From: Streptomyces sp. NBC_00102
GTDB lineage: Bacteria; Actinomycetota; Actinomycetes; Streptomycetales; Streptomycetaceae
Direction of reading: 5' to 3'
NCBI RefSeq assembly: GCF_026343115.1
Contig: NZ_JAPEMC010000004.1
Location: 1 to 64,000 of the forward strand
Length of the DNA stretch: 64,000 bases
Below are positions 17,289 to 25,691 of this stretch, piece by piece; position 1 is the first letter of the stretch; the number at the start of each line of letters is the position of its first letter. The position numbers and the translations under genes are program-made. Below the pieces are notes generated by a model. The model ran no database searches. It was not told the DNA's origin and was given only the letters and a program-made list of their open reading frames with translations.

Positions 17289-18431
17289 TCACCGGAGCGC
17301 GAGGACCCGCACCTGCGATCCGGAGATCTTGGACCACCAGTGGCGGTAACGGCTGTACACCAGGGGGTCCCGGTCCGCCAGCAGAGCGCCCAGGGACCGG
17401 GCCTCCTCGGCCAGCCCCTCCCAGACGGCGGGAGCCAGGTCGTGGAAGGCCGTCACCTCGATGCCCCCGTCGGCCGGGCGCCACACACCCGCGACATACC
17501 CGTCGACCAGAATGGTCGGCAGCACGTCGCCGTTGATGCGGATCACCTGGCGCCGGTACTCCTCGGGAATCACCCGGCTCCGCTCGGCGAAGGCCAGCAG
17601 GACGCTGTCCCACATCGCCATCAGCCGCGGTGGGGCCGGCACCTCGGCCGCCGGCCGGCCGGCATCCACGACGTCGAACACCGCTGTCCCGTCCGGGCCT
17701 TCGAACCGCTCCACGACACCGTCGAGTGCGCCCAGGGCCTCGCGCACCGGTCCGCGCCGCACCATGGCGAACTGCGCCACGTCCGCCACCGACCCCGGCC
17801 CGAAGGCCTTCAAGTAGCGCAGGACGAGGTGGCGCATCGCATCCGGCACGTGTTCCGGCCCGGCGACCGCCGGGCGGGACGGCGCAGCCGCGTACGACGC
17901 CCTGGTGCCGAACGACCAGGCCCCGCCCGCCGGTACGTGCAGCAGGGGAGCGTACGCCCGCAGCCCCCACAACGCCCCGTCCTTCTTCTCCGCGCCCACC
18001 CGTTCTTCCAGCCATGATTCCAACTCGGCTTTGGTACGCCCTTGTTCGGCGAACTTCAGCAGGCCCGGCACCAGTCGGCCGGCGTCCTTCGGGGTGAGAC
18101 CCGCCGCCGCGAAGCGGAACCCGAGCCGGGAGGCGTAGAGCGTCTGCTGCATCGCCTCGCGCAGGACCCGGTAGTCCTCGGTGTGGACGGCGTGGAGAGT
18201 GATCCGCATCAGCGTCGCCTTGACCACACTGCCGTCGGTGAACGCCGCGTCCAGCTCCGCCGGATCGAACTCCGTGAGCCGGTTCCACAGCGCGACGTAC
18301 GGCGAGGCGGGTTGCTGCGCCTGCAGCGCGAGCACCCGGCGTACCCCCTCCTCGACGCCCAGAGGCTCGCGCCGCAGCAGCAGTTGACGGTCCAGGGTCG
18401 CCCGGTTCAGTTCGCGCGCGGTGATCTTCAT
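17289..18431 (-). CDS. AlkZ-like DNA glycosylase (winged-helix, HTH_42 family)
   Basis: 380 aa. Matches the winged-helix DNA glycosylase family of AlkZ/YcaQ, which unhooks bulky or cross-linked purine adducts. The catalytic QxQ motif is present as Q37-A-Q39 within LALQAQQPASPY; these are the same positions reported for azinomycin-resistance AlkZ, whereas YcaQ/AlkX has QxD. The C-terminal winged-helix part ends with the conserved VDGYVAGVWRP and RYRHWWSKI segments. ATG 18431. No biosynthetic cluster for a DNA-alkylating product is visible, so it is probably a housekeeping paralog of the resistance enzymes. Convergent with the MerR fusion. Confidence 0.85.
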   Translation of the reverse strand: MKITARELNRATLDRQLLLRREPLGVEEGVRRVLALQAQQPASPYVALWNRLTEFDPAELDAAFTDGSVVKATLMRITLHAVHTEDYRVLREAMQQTLYASRLGFRFAAAGLTPKDAGRLVPGLLKFAEQGRTKAELESWLEERVGAEKKDGALWGLRAYAPLLHVPAGGAWSFGTRASYAAAPSRPAVAGPEHVPDAMRHLVLRYLKAFGPGSVADVAQFAMVRRGPVREALGALDGVVERFEGPDGTAVFDVVDAGRPAAEVPAPPRLMAMWDSVLLAFAERSRVIPEEYRRQVIRINGDVLPTILVDGYVAGVWRPADGGIEVTAFHDLAPAVWEGLAEEARSLGALLADRDPLVYSRYRHWWSKISGSQVRVLALR

Positions 18432-18467
18432 GGGGGAATTGTGCCGGGTCCCGTCCTCCGGTGCGGC

Positions 18468-18983
18468 TCACACGGGACAGGACGACGGCCCGATCAGCCC
18501 GTCGGTGCCCCGTATGGTCACCCGGGTTCCGCCGGCCTCCGCCGTGCTCAGGTGTGCCGCCGTGCAGACGAGCTGAAGGCGGGCGAGGGTGGAGAGCCTG
18601 GTGACGGAGGAGCCGAGTCGTATCAGGACCTGTGCTCCGTCGACGTCCATCCCCAGCGTCACTGCCCCGTCGGGGAGTTCGGACCACATGCCCGTGGCCT
18701 CCTCCGAGGGGGACGGTCCACCGAAGAGCATCCCCAGCACCTTGTCCGGACCGGGACTGCTTTCCTGTACGCCCACGGTGGCCGTCCGCCGCGTCACCGG
18801 CAGTACCGTACGCGGGGAGCCGGGGCCGATGAAGTACAGCACGGTGACCGGGGAACCGGCCGGGGCGAGCTGGACGGTCGCCGGATCGCCGACCTCCACC
18901 ACGTCCGTGGGGCGTATGCCGCACCCCGTGACCAGAGCGGCGAGAGCAGCCGGTACGGCCAGGACCCGCAGTGGCCCCCTCAT
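18468..18983 (-). CDS. Lipoprotein, third gene of a two-component operon
   Basis: 171 aa. Signal peptide with a lipobox ending at Cys21 (ALVTGC), so it should be anchored on the outer face of the membrane. The rest looks like a GerMN-type fold (VTVLYFIGPGSPRTV...LGMLFGGPSPSEEATGMWSELP), a domain seen in Streptomyces lipoproteins such as LpqB; a second Cys pair lies near the C-terminus. The start overlaps the kinase stop codon (ATGA). By analogy with CseA beside CseBC it may tune kinase signalling, but it is not CseA by sequence. Confidence 0.82.
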   Translation of the reverse strand: MRGPLRVLAVPAALAALVTGCGIRPTDVVEVGDPATVQLAPAGSPVTVLYFIGPGSPRTVLPVTRRTATVGVQESSPGPDKVLGMLFGGPSPSEEATGMWSELPDGAVTLGMDVDGAQVLIRLGSSVTRLSTLARLQLVCTAAHLSTAEAGGTRVTIRGTDGLIGPSSCPV

Positions 18984-20416
18984 CCCGCTCCTCTCGGCAG
19001 TTCGACGGTGAACACGGCGCCTCCACCTGGTCCGTTGGCGCCATGGACGGTGCCGCCGTGCAACCGTACGTTCTCCCGTGCGATCGCCAGGCCCAGGCCG
19101 CTGCCCCTGGACCGGGTCCGGGCCGCGTCGGCTTTGTAGAACCGGTCGAAGATGTACGGCAGAACCTCGGGTGCGATACCCGCGCCGGCGTCCGCGACTT
19201 CGAGCACCAGCGACGGCGTGCCGTCCCGCTCTTGCGGACGCAGCCGCACGGTGACCGGTTCCCCGCCGTGCCGAAGGGCATTGCCGACCAGGTTGGCCAC
19301 GATCACGTCGAACCGGCGAGGGTCCAGCACCGCCCTCACCCCGTCCGGGAGCTCGGTGGTGACACGATCCTCCCACCGCCTTGCCTGCAAGGTCTTGCGG
19401 ACCGCTTCGGCGACGTCCACCTCGTCGGTGTGCAGGTCCGCCGCCTTCGCGTCGAAGCGCGATATCTCCATCAAGTCGTCCACGAGAGTGGCGAGTTTGC
19501 CGGTCTCCGCACTGATCAGCCGGACCGCCGCCGCGGTGTCCGCGTTCAGGTGCGCTGCCTCCTCGTCCAGGATCTCCGTGACGGCCAGCATCCCGGCGAG
19601 CGGGGTGCGCAGCTCGTGCGAGACGTCGGACGCGAAGCGGCGGGCCCGTTCCTCGGCCTCCCGGAGCTCGGCCACCGAACTCTGGAGCTGAGTGGCGGAC
19701 TCGTTGAACGTGCGTGCCAGCTGGGCCAGTTCGTCGGAGCCCCGCACCGCGATACGGGTACCGAGCTCGCCGCGCCCGATGCCCGCGGCCGCCCGGCGCA
19801 GATCGCGTACCGGGCGAACCACGCTGCGGGCCGCCAGCAGCGCCGGGACCACGGCGACGAGGAGGGCGGGCAGGGCGCCGTTGCGGGCGGCCGTGACCAT
19901 GGCCGCGATGTTCGCCTCCTCCGGCGCCAGCGGCATCACGGCGTACATCACCAGCCCGGTGCGGTGGCCGGCGTCGCCCTGGTCGAACATGACGGGCATG
20001 CCGATGGTCAGCCACGCCCGGCCGTCGCGGACGACCCGCTGGAAGGAAGCGTGCGCGCTCTCCCGGGCGGCCCTGCGCAGCCCCTCGGTGAGGATCTGTG
20101 AGGTGGGGCGGTCCGAGGAGGAGACCTGCAGGTCCGCGTATTCGGCGAAGACGATCCAGGTGTGCGGCTTCCCCTCCCGGGCGAGGGTCTCGCAGAGCGA
20201 GCGCAGCCGCTGGGCGTTCAGCGGAAGGGCCGGATCGAGCGCCGCGACCCGGTCACGGAACTGCCCGACTGCCGTGTCCTGCGCCTGCTCCAGCACCGCC
20301 GAGCGCGCCTCCCGGTAGGTGAGGGCCGCGGTCGCGACCGCGCTGATCGCCGCCACCAGCAGGAACGCGGCGACCAGGCGGGTACGCAGACCGAGATGCG
20401 GGCTCAGCAGCCTCAT
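18980..20416 (-). CDS. Sensor histidine kinase
   Basis: 478 aa. Membrane helices at about 14-33 and 180-199 flank an extracytoplasmic sensor loop of about 145 residues. They are followed by a HAMP domain (RSVVRPVRDLRRAAAGIG...), a HisKA domain with phospho-acceptor His267 in SDVSHELRTPLAG, and an ATPase domain with N box (NLVGNALRHGG), G1 (VADAGAGIAPE), F box (FDRFYKAD) and G2 (GSGLGLAIA). Start and stop overlap the regulator gene and the lipoprotein gene by ATGA, so the three are one operon. Signal unknown; the neighbouring envelope genes make a cell-wall signal plausible. Confidence 0.92.
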   Translation of the reverse strand: MRLLSPHLGLRTRLVAAFLLVAAISAVATAALTYREARSAVLEQAQDTAVGQFRDRVAALDPALPLNAQRLRSLCETLAREGKPHTWIVFAEYADLQVSSSDRPTSQILTEGLRRAARESAHASFQRVVRDGRAWLTIGMPVMFDQGDAGHRTGLVMYAVMPLAPEEANIAAMVTAARNGALPALLVAVVPALLAARSVVRPVRDLRRAAAGIGRGELGTRIAVRGSDELAQLARTFNESATQLQSSVAELREAEERARRFASDVSHELRTPLAGMLAVTEILDEEAAHLNADTAAAVRLISAETGKLATLVDDLMEISRFDAKAADLHTDEVDVAEAVRKTLQARRWEDRVTTELPDGVRAVLDPRRFDVIVANLVGNALRHGGEPVTVRLRPQERDGTPSLVLEVADAGAGIAPEVLPYIFDRFYKADAARTRSRGSGLGLAIARENVRLHGGTVHGANGPGGGAVFTVELPRGAG

Positions 20417-21096
20417 GAGAGCGGCCCGAAGCGATAGCCGAACCCCCGCACGGTCTGGATGTACCGGGGGCTGCCCGCCGTGTCCTCGATCTTCTGGCGC
20501 AGCCTGCGCACGCAGGCGTCGACCAGCCTCGCGTCACCGTAGAAGCTGTGCTCCCAGACGTATTCGAGGAGCTGCTGCCTGCTGAACACCTGCTCGGGAG
20601 AGGCCGACAGATGGAGCAGCAGCTTGAGCTCCGAGGGGGCGAGCAGAACCCGTTCACCCGCCCTGGTCACGGTGAGACCGGCCCGGTCCACGGCCAGATC
20701 GCCGTGGAACTCCGTACCGCTGGGGCCCGCCGGTGCGCCGAGCCGGCGCAGGACGGCCCGGATGCGCGCCTCGATGACCTCGGCGCGGGCGGGTTTGACG
20801 ATGTAGTCGTCCGCGCCCGCCTCCAGCCCGACGACGACGTCGAAGTCGTCACCGCGCGCGGTGAGCATGATGATCGGCAGCTGGCTCGACTCCCGGATGC
20901 GCCGGCAGACCTGCACTCCGTTGATGCCGGGAAGCATCAGGTCGAGGAGCACCAGATCGGGCCGGAAGGCGGCGAGCGCCTCCAGCCCGGCTTCCCCGGT
21001 CCCGGCGGCCAGGAGTTCGTGTCCCCGGCGGCGGAGCCCCAGTTCGACCCCTTCGCGAACGGAGGGGTCGTCTTCGATCAAGAGCACACGTGGCAT
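20413..21096 (-). CDS. OmpR/PhoB-family response regulator
   Basis: 227 aa. Receiver domain at 1-115 with acidic pocket ED-D (9-10), phospho-acceptor Asp52 (LVLLDLMLPG), Thr in MLTARGD and Lys in YIVKPAR. Winged-helix DNA-binding domain at about 130-225 (LAPSELKLLLHLSASPEQVFSRQQLLEYVW, ending PRYIQTVRGFGYRFG). ATG 21096. First gene of the regulator-kinase-lipoprotein operon. Target genes are unknown. Confidence 0.93.
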   Translation of the reverse strand: MPRVLLIEDDPSVREGVELGLRRRGHELLAAGTGEAGLEALAAFRPDLVLLDLMLPGINGVQVCRRIRESSQLPIIMLTARGDDFDVVVGLEAGADDYIVKPARAEVIEARIRAVLRRLGAPAGPSGTEFHGDLAVDRAGLTVTRAGERVLLAPSELKLLLHLSASPEQVFSRQQLLEYVWEHSFYGDARLVDACVRRLRQKIEDTAGSPRYIQTVRGFGYRFGPLS

Positions 21097-21232
21097 GGCG
21101 CGAGTATCCCAACGATCATGGTCGAGGCCCAGCCCGGAGCGCGTCGCCGACGCGTGCGGAGGGTCGAAGGGGCTGTGGATGTGCGAGGTTGCCGCACGGT
21201 GGGCGTCCGTCCCCGCCCTCGGCGGACCTTCC

Positions 21233-22942
21233 CTACCGGCGCAGCCTGGCCCGCGCGGACGAGAGCAGCGCGCCGGTTTCCCGCAGACGCAGCGGGCGGG
21301 CCAGCAGGGCAACCGCCCCTACCAGGACCGCCGTTCCGGCCAGAGCCGCCACCGGAGCGCCGGCGCCGGCGCACGCCCGGGCCGCCGCGAAGGCGAGCGC
21401 GGAGGCGGGCAGGCAGGCCACCACCAGCCGCGCGTGCGCCCACAGCGCCGTGGAGCGCCAGGGCGATCGACGCGGCGAGGCCGGTCCGATCAGCCTGCGG
21501 TCGAGGACGTAGCCGGTGACGGCGAACCCGGCGAAGAGTGCCAGGGTGTACGCCCCGGCCATCCCGGTGACCGCCCAGCGCGCCGGCAGCACCAGATAAG
21601 CGGCCCCGGACAGGCCCGCGTTGAGTCCGGCGATCACCAGATTGAGCAGGAACGGCGTACGGGTGTCGCCGAGGGCGTAGAACCCCCGGGAGAGTACGTA
21701 CTGCCCGGAGAACGCGATCAGACCCGGCGCGAAGGCCCTCAGCATCCCCGCCATCACGGTGACGTCGGCGCCGCTCGTACGGCCGTACCCGAAGACCGAC
21801 CCCATCACCCAGGGAGCGAGCGCGAACAGGGCGAAGGCCGCCGGCACCACGACCGCCGCCGAGGTGCGCAGAGCGTACGACAGGTCCCGGCGCACCCCCG
21901 GGAGGTCTCCCTCCGCCGCCGCCCGGCTCATCCGGGGCATCAGCGCGGTGACCAGCGAGACCGTCACGATGCCCTGCGGTACCACCCAGAGCAGGTAGGC
22001 GTTGCTGTACGCGGTGTACCCCGCGCCCCCCGACACCCCCTGGTCCACCGCGTGTTGGCCGGTGAGCGTGGAGAGCCGGGTCACCAGCCAGTACGCGGCC
22101 TGGTTCGTCAGGACCAGCAACACCAGCCAGCCCGCCGCCCTCAGCGGCCGGGTGAGCCCACTGCCCCGCCAGTCGAAACGGGGCCGCCAGCGGAACCCGG
22201 CCGCCCGCAGCACCGGCACCAGGGCCAGCGTCTGCATGACGATCCCGGCGGTCGTGCCCCAGCCGAGCAACCGGGTCTGCGCCGCGCTCGGATCGCCGCC
22301 CGCATGCGCCGCGACCCCGAGATACAGCCCGAAAACGGCGATCACCACGAGGTTGTTGAGGACCGGAGCCCACATCATCGCGCCGAACCTGCCCCGGGCG
22401 TTGAGTACTTGCCCCAGCAGGGTGAAGAGACCGTAGAAGAGGATCTGGGGCAGGCAGCAGCGCGCCAGGGCGATCGTGAGATCCGCCTGCTCGCCCGAGT
22501 AGTCGGTGTAGGCGGCGACGATCTGCGGAGCCGCGAAGACGGCGAGGGCGGTGAGGGCGACCAGCCCCACCGTGCAGATGGTGAGGAGCCGCTGGGTGTA
22601 CGCGGCGCCTCCGTCGGCGTGCTCCTTGGCCGCCCGCACGAGTTCGGGGACGAACACCGCGTTGAGGGCGCCGCCGATGAGCAGGATGTAGAGGATGTTG
22701 GGCACCGTGTTGGCGACCGTGTAGCCGTCGGCCCGCAGACCGGTCCCGAGCGCGGCGACGACGACCGCCGAGCGTATGAACCCGGTGGCGCGGGAGACAA
22801 CCGACCCCGCCGCCATCACGGCACCGCTGCGCAGCGCCGACCCGGCCTTCCCCGGCGTGTTCCGCTCCGGCTGCGCACCGGACCCGTCGGTGTCCACCGG
22901 CCCCGCCGCCGCGACCCGGCCGGCCGCCTCCGCCGGGGTCAC
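21233..22942 (-). CDS. MurJ/MviN-family lipid II flippase paralog
   Basis: 569 aa, about 14 membrane helices. N-terminal SGAVMAAGSVVSRATGFIRS and the repeated GYTVANTVPN and YALRTSA-type segments match the MurJ (MVF) family that flips lipid II. It starts at GTG 22942, overlapping the stop of the FemX-like gene (GTGA), so the two are coupled. Streptomyces encode an essential MurJ elsewhere; I infer this is a second copy working with the FemX-like partner, since lipid II is the substrate of both. A gap of about 135 bp separates it from the downstream regulator operon, whose genes run in the same direction. Confidence 0.88.
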   Translation of the reverse strand: MTPAEAAGRVAAAGPVDTDGSGAQPERNTPGKAGSALRSGAVMAAGSVVSRATGFIRSAVVVAALGTGLRADGYTVANTVPNILYILLIGGALNAVFVPELVRAAKEHADGGAAYTQRLLTICTVGLVALTALAVFAAPQIVAAYTDYSGEQADLTIALARCCLPQILFYGLFTLLGQVLNARGRFGAMMWAPVLNNLVVIAVFGLYLGVAAHAGGDPSAAQTRLLGWGTTAGIVMQTLALVPVLRAAGFRWRPRFDWRGSGLTRPLRAAGWLVLLVLTNQAAYWLVTRLSTLTGQHAVDQGVSGGAGYTAYSNAYLLWVVPQGIVTVSLVTALMPRMSRAAAEGDLPGVRRDLSYALRTSAAVVVPAAFALFALAPWVMGSVFGYGRTSGADVTVMAGMLRAFAPGLIAFSGQYVLSRGFYALGDTRTPFLLNLVIAGLNAGLSGAAYLVLPARWAVTGMAGAYTLALFAGFAVTGYVLDRRLIGPASPRRSPWRSTALWAHARLVVACLPASALAFAAARACAGAGAPVAALAGTAVLVGAVALLARPLRLRETGALLSSARARLRR

Positions 22943-24111
22943 CGGTGCGCCAGATAGGCGTGGAACGCCCGGTACAGAGTGCTGTTGGTCGCGCCGCCCA
23001 CCGATGTCTCCCATTCCCCGAGGGTCTCGACCACGTGCCCGCCGGTGCCCAGCTTCCAGCGCAGCAGACCGAAGGCACGGTCCTCGGGGTCGAGGGTGGA
23101 GGGTACCCCGCGCATGTCGTACACCGCCGCGCCGCGGGCGAGGGCGTCGGTCATCATCCGCCACTGGAGCGCGTTGCTCGGGCGCACCTCCCGGCGGTGG
23201 TCGGCCGACGCGCCCGTCTGGTACCACACCCGGCCAGGTGTGCTGATCATGGTGTGGGCGGCGAGTATCTCCCCGTCGTGGACGGCGAGATGGAGCCGCA
23301 TCCGCCCCGGACTCTCCGCGTTGAGCACCGCGTACTGGCGCTGGTAGTACGCGAGGGAGCGGCCGAGCCGGAAACCGTCCCGTTCCTCGGTGATCCTCAA
23401 CAGGCGGTGGAAATCGGGGAGGTGTCCGGCGTTCCCGGCAACCACCCGTACACCGGCCTTCCGTGCCTTGCGGATGTTGCGGCGCCACTCCTGATTGAGC
23501 CCCGCCCAGATCTGGTCCTGCGTACGGCCGGCGAGCGGCACCCGGAAGACGTGGCGCGGCTGCGCGTCGGCGTCGCCGCCGGTCTCGCCGTCCCCGCCGC
23601 ACCGCCGCCAGCCCCGCGCGCGCAGCCGTTCGGCCACGGCCGTCCCGAGGGGATCCACCTCGGTGGCGAGCACGTCACCGATCCTCCGGCCCGGTCCCGT
23701 CGCCGCCTTGAGCCGTGCGGCGTCCCAGCGGCGGTAGTCGGGGGAGGGGCCGATCCGAACGGCGAAGGCACCTGCCTTGCGCAGATGCGCCATGAGCGGA
23801 TCCAGCCAGCGGTCGATCTCCGGGTCCGCCCAGTCGGCCACCGGGCCCTCCGGCAGATACGCGAAGTACTTCCGGGTCCCGGGGAACTGCCGGTAGAGGA
23901 CGAGCGCGCTGCCGGCCGCACTCCCGTCGTCGTGGTGCCAGCCGACCGTCTCCGACCGCCAGCCGTCCTTCACCCCGGCCCACGACGGGTACTGGAGGAA
24001 GCTCGCGCCGGAGTGGGCCGACACCCATGCCCGATGGGCCTCGGCGGAGACCCGGACCGTCCGCAGACCTCGCCGTCCCTCGTGGCCGCCGGCCACTTGC
24101 AGTGCTGACAT
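22939..24111 (-). CDS. FemX/FemAB-type peptidoglycan aminoacyltransferase
   Basis: 390 aa, with the double GNAT-like fold of the FemAB family. Seen are ASFLQYPSWAGVKDGW near the N-terminus, YLPEGPVADW, the basic WRRNIRKARKAGVRV segment and the C-terminal YDMRGVPSTLDPEDRAFGLLRWKLGTGG, which closely follows known lipid II:glycine glycyltransferases. Such enzymes add the first bridge amino acid from charged tRNA to the lysine/LL-DAP side chain of lipid II. No membrane segment. Translationally coupled to the MurJ-like gene and divergent from the L,D-transpeptidase. Confidence 0.88.
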   Translation of the reverse strand: MSALQVAGGHEGRRGLRTVRVSAEAHRAWVSAHSGASFLQYPSWAGVKDGWRSETVGWHHDDGSAAGSALVLYRQFPGTRKYFAYLPEGPVADWADPEIDRWLDPLMAHLRKAGAFAVRIGPSPDYRRWDAARLKAATGPGRRIGDVLATEVDPLGTAVAERLRARGWRRCGGDGETGGDADAQPRHVFRVPLAGRTQDQIWAGLNQEWRRNIRKARKAGVRVVAGNAGHLPDFHRLLRITEERDGFRLGRSLAYYQRQYAVLNAESPGRMRLHLAVHDGEILAAHTMISTPGRVWYQTGASADHRREVRPSNALQWRMMTDALARGAAVYDMRGVPSTLDPEDRAFGLLRWKLGTGGHVVETLGEWETSVGGATNSTLYRAFHAYLAHR

Positions 24112-24288
24112 CCCCGTCTCCCCGTTCTGCCGGGCCGACCGCTCGGCCGGGCTGCAGACGGATGGTGGCCAGGGCCCGTGACGGAGCCGCGCGGTCCATG
24201 TGACCGGACGATGACTGTTCCGCTCCGGTCCTCGTCACAGGGGCAGTTCACCCCAATTGCCCTGGTGTACGGGTCCTATGGTCCAGTC

Positions 24289-25575
24289 ATGCCACTCCAC
24301 CGAGACACCCCCGTCCTCCAGGGCGCCGCGACTGGGCCGTGTTGTGAAGGTCCCAGTCCACTGAGCCCGCGCGCGGACCGCGCCCCCCGCCCCGGCCGCA
24401 CGGCCCGCATCACCCTGGCGGCCGGTACCGCGGTCCTGGGCGCCACCCTGACCGCCTGCTCCGCAAGCGCCTCGGCCTCCGGACCGGGCAGCGCCCCGGC
24501 CGCCGTGGGGGGTACGGCACGCGCGGAGCGTACCGACGTCTCGGTGAGCCTCCGGGGCGACGACGCCCCGGCCGGCGCACCCGTCACGGTGACCCTCGCC
24601 GACGGCACCCTGCGCGCCGTCGAGGTCACCGACGCTTCCGGCGGGACGCTCACCGGCCGGATGTCCGAGGACGGCCACACCTGGACCTCCGACCGCCCCG
24701 CCGCCCCGGGCACCCGCTACCACGTGAAGGCGACGGACACCCGGGGCGGCGCGGACACCGAGGAGTTCACCACGGCCGAGGCGGACCTGGTCAACAAGCT
24801 CACCCTCGCCCCGGGCAAGAACGTCACCGTCGGCATCGCACAGCCGCTGTCGATCGTCTTCGACCACCCGGTGAAGAACAAGGCGGCCGTGGAGAAGGCC
24901 CTCAAGGTCACCACCTCGAACGACACCGAGGGTTCCTGGGGCTGGCTGCGCGACTACTCCGGCAAGGACCGCGTCGACTGGCGGCCGAAGGAGTACTGGA
25001 AGCCCGGCACCGAGGTCACCCTGGACGCCGGGCTCAACGGCACCGACTCGGGACCCGGCGGCGGATTCTTCGTACGCGACTACGCCATGTCCTTCACCGT
25101 CGGCCACGCCCAGGTGGTCAAGGTCGACCTCGACCGCCACCGGCTCGCGCTCGTCCGGGACGGCAGCACCGTCATGGACATACCCGTCTCCGGCGGCACC
25201 CCCGGCGGCGACAAGGCGTCCTGGCGCGGCACCGCCGTGCTGATGGCCAAGGAGGGCACCATCAACATGCGCTCCGAGACGGTCGGCCTGGGCGACGCCT
25301 ACGACAAGATGGTCGACTTCTCGATGCGGCTCACCTGGTCGGGCATGTACGCCCACGCCGCGCCGTGGAACGCCGCGTACTTCGGTGTGGCCAACCACAG
25401 TTCGGGATGCGTGGGCATGAGCGACGCGAACGCCGCCGAGCTCTACACGAAGACGCAGGTGGGCGACCCCTTCGAGATCACCGGCGCGGACACCAAGGGC
25501 GTGGTCGCGGAAGGCAACGGCTACGGCGCGTGGAACGTGTCCTGGGCCGACTGGCAGGCCAAGAGCGCGCTGTGA
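24289..25575 (+). CDS. L,D-transpeptidase lipoprotein
   Basis: About 428 aa. Lipobox ATLTAC with Cys57, so lipid-anchored outside; the cytoplasmic n-region before it is long, so the true start may be later. Two Ig-like domains (about 80-180, 185-300) precede a YkuD catalytic domain. The active-site Cys374 lies in NHSSGCVGMS, with the upstream catalytic His in MYAHAAPW. Such enzymes form 3-3 peptidoglycan cross-links, and this domain set matches actinobacterial Ldt proteins (LdtMt2-like). Divergent from the FemX-MurJ pair; convergent with the monooxygenase operon across a hairpin. Confidence 0.9.
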   Translation: MPLHRDTPVLQGAATGPCCEGPSPLSPRADRAPRPGRTARITLAAGTAVLGATLTACSASASASGPGSAPAAVGGTARAERTDVSVSLRGDDAPAGAPVTVTLADGTLRAVEVTDASGGTLTGRMSEDGHTWTSDRPAAPGTRYHVKATDTRGGADTEEFTTAEADLVNKLTLAPGKNVTVGIAQPLSIVFDHPVKNKAAVEKALKVTTSNDTEGSWGWLRDYSGKDRVDWRPKEYWKPGTEVTLDAGLNGTDSGPGGGFFVRDYAMSFTVGHAQVVKVDLDRHRLALVRDGSTVMDIPVSGGTPGGDKASWRGTAVLMAKEGTINMRSETVGLGDAYDKMVDFSMRLTWSGMYAHAAPWNAAYFGVANHSSGCVGMSDANAAELYTKTQVGDPFEITGADTKGVVAEGNGYGAWNVSWADWQAKSAL

Positions 25576-25647
25576 GGGGGAAGGACCGGCCGACGGGAGA
25601 CGCCGCGCGCCAACCCCGTACCCCGCTTTGCGGCGGCGGCCTCCCCA

Positions 25648-25679
25648 GGGCCCGAAAGCGCTCGTCCGCTCTCGGGCCC
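25648..25679. terminator. Hairpin between L,D-transpeptidase and sulfur operon
   Basis: 13-bp arms (25648-25660, 25667-25679) with one mismatch and a 6-nt loop between two convergent stops. Confidence 0.7.
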
Positions 25680-25691
25680 CGCCTGCGGTGA

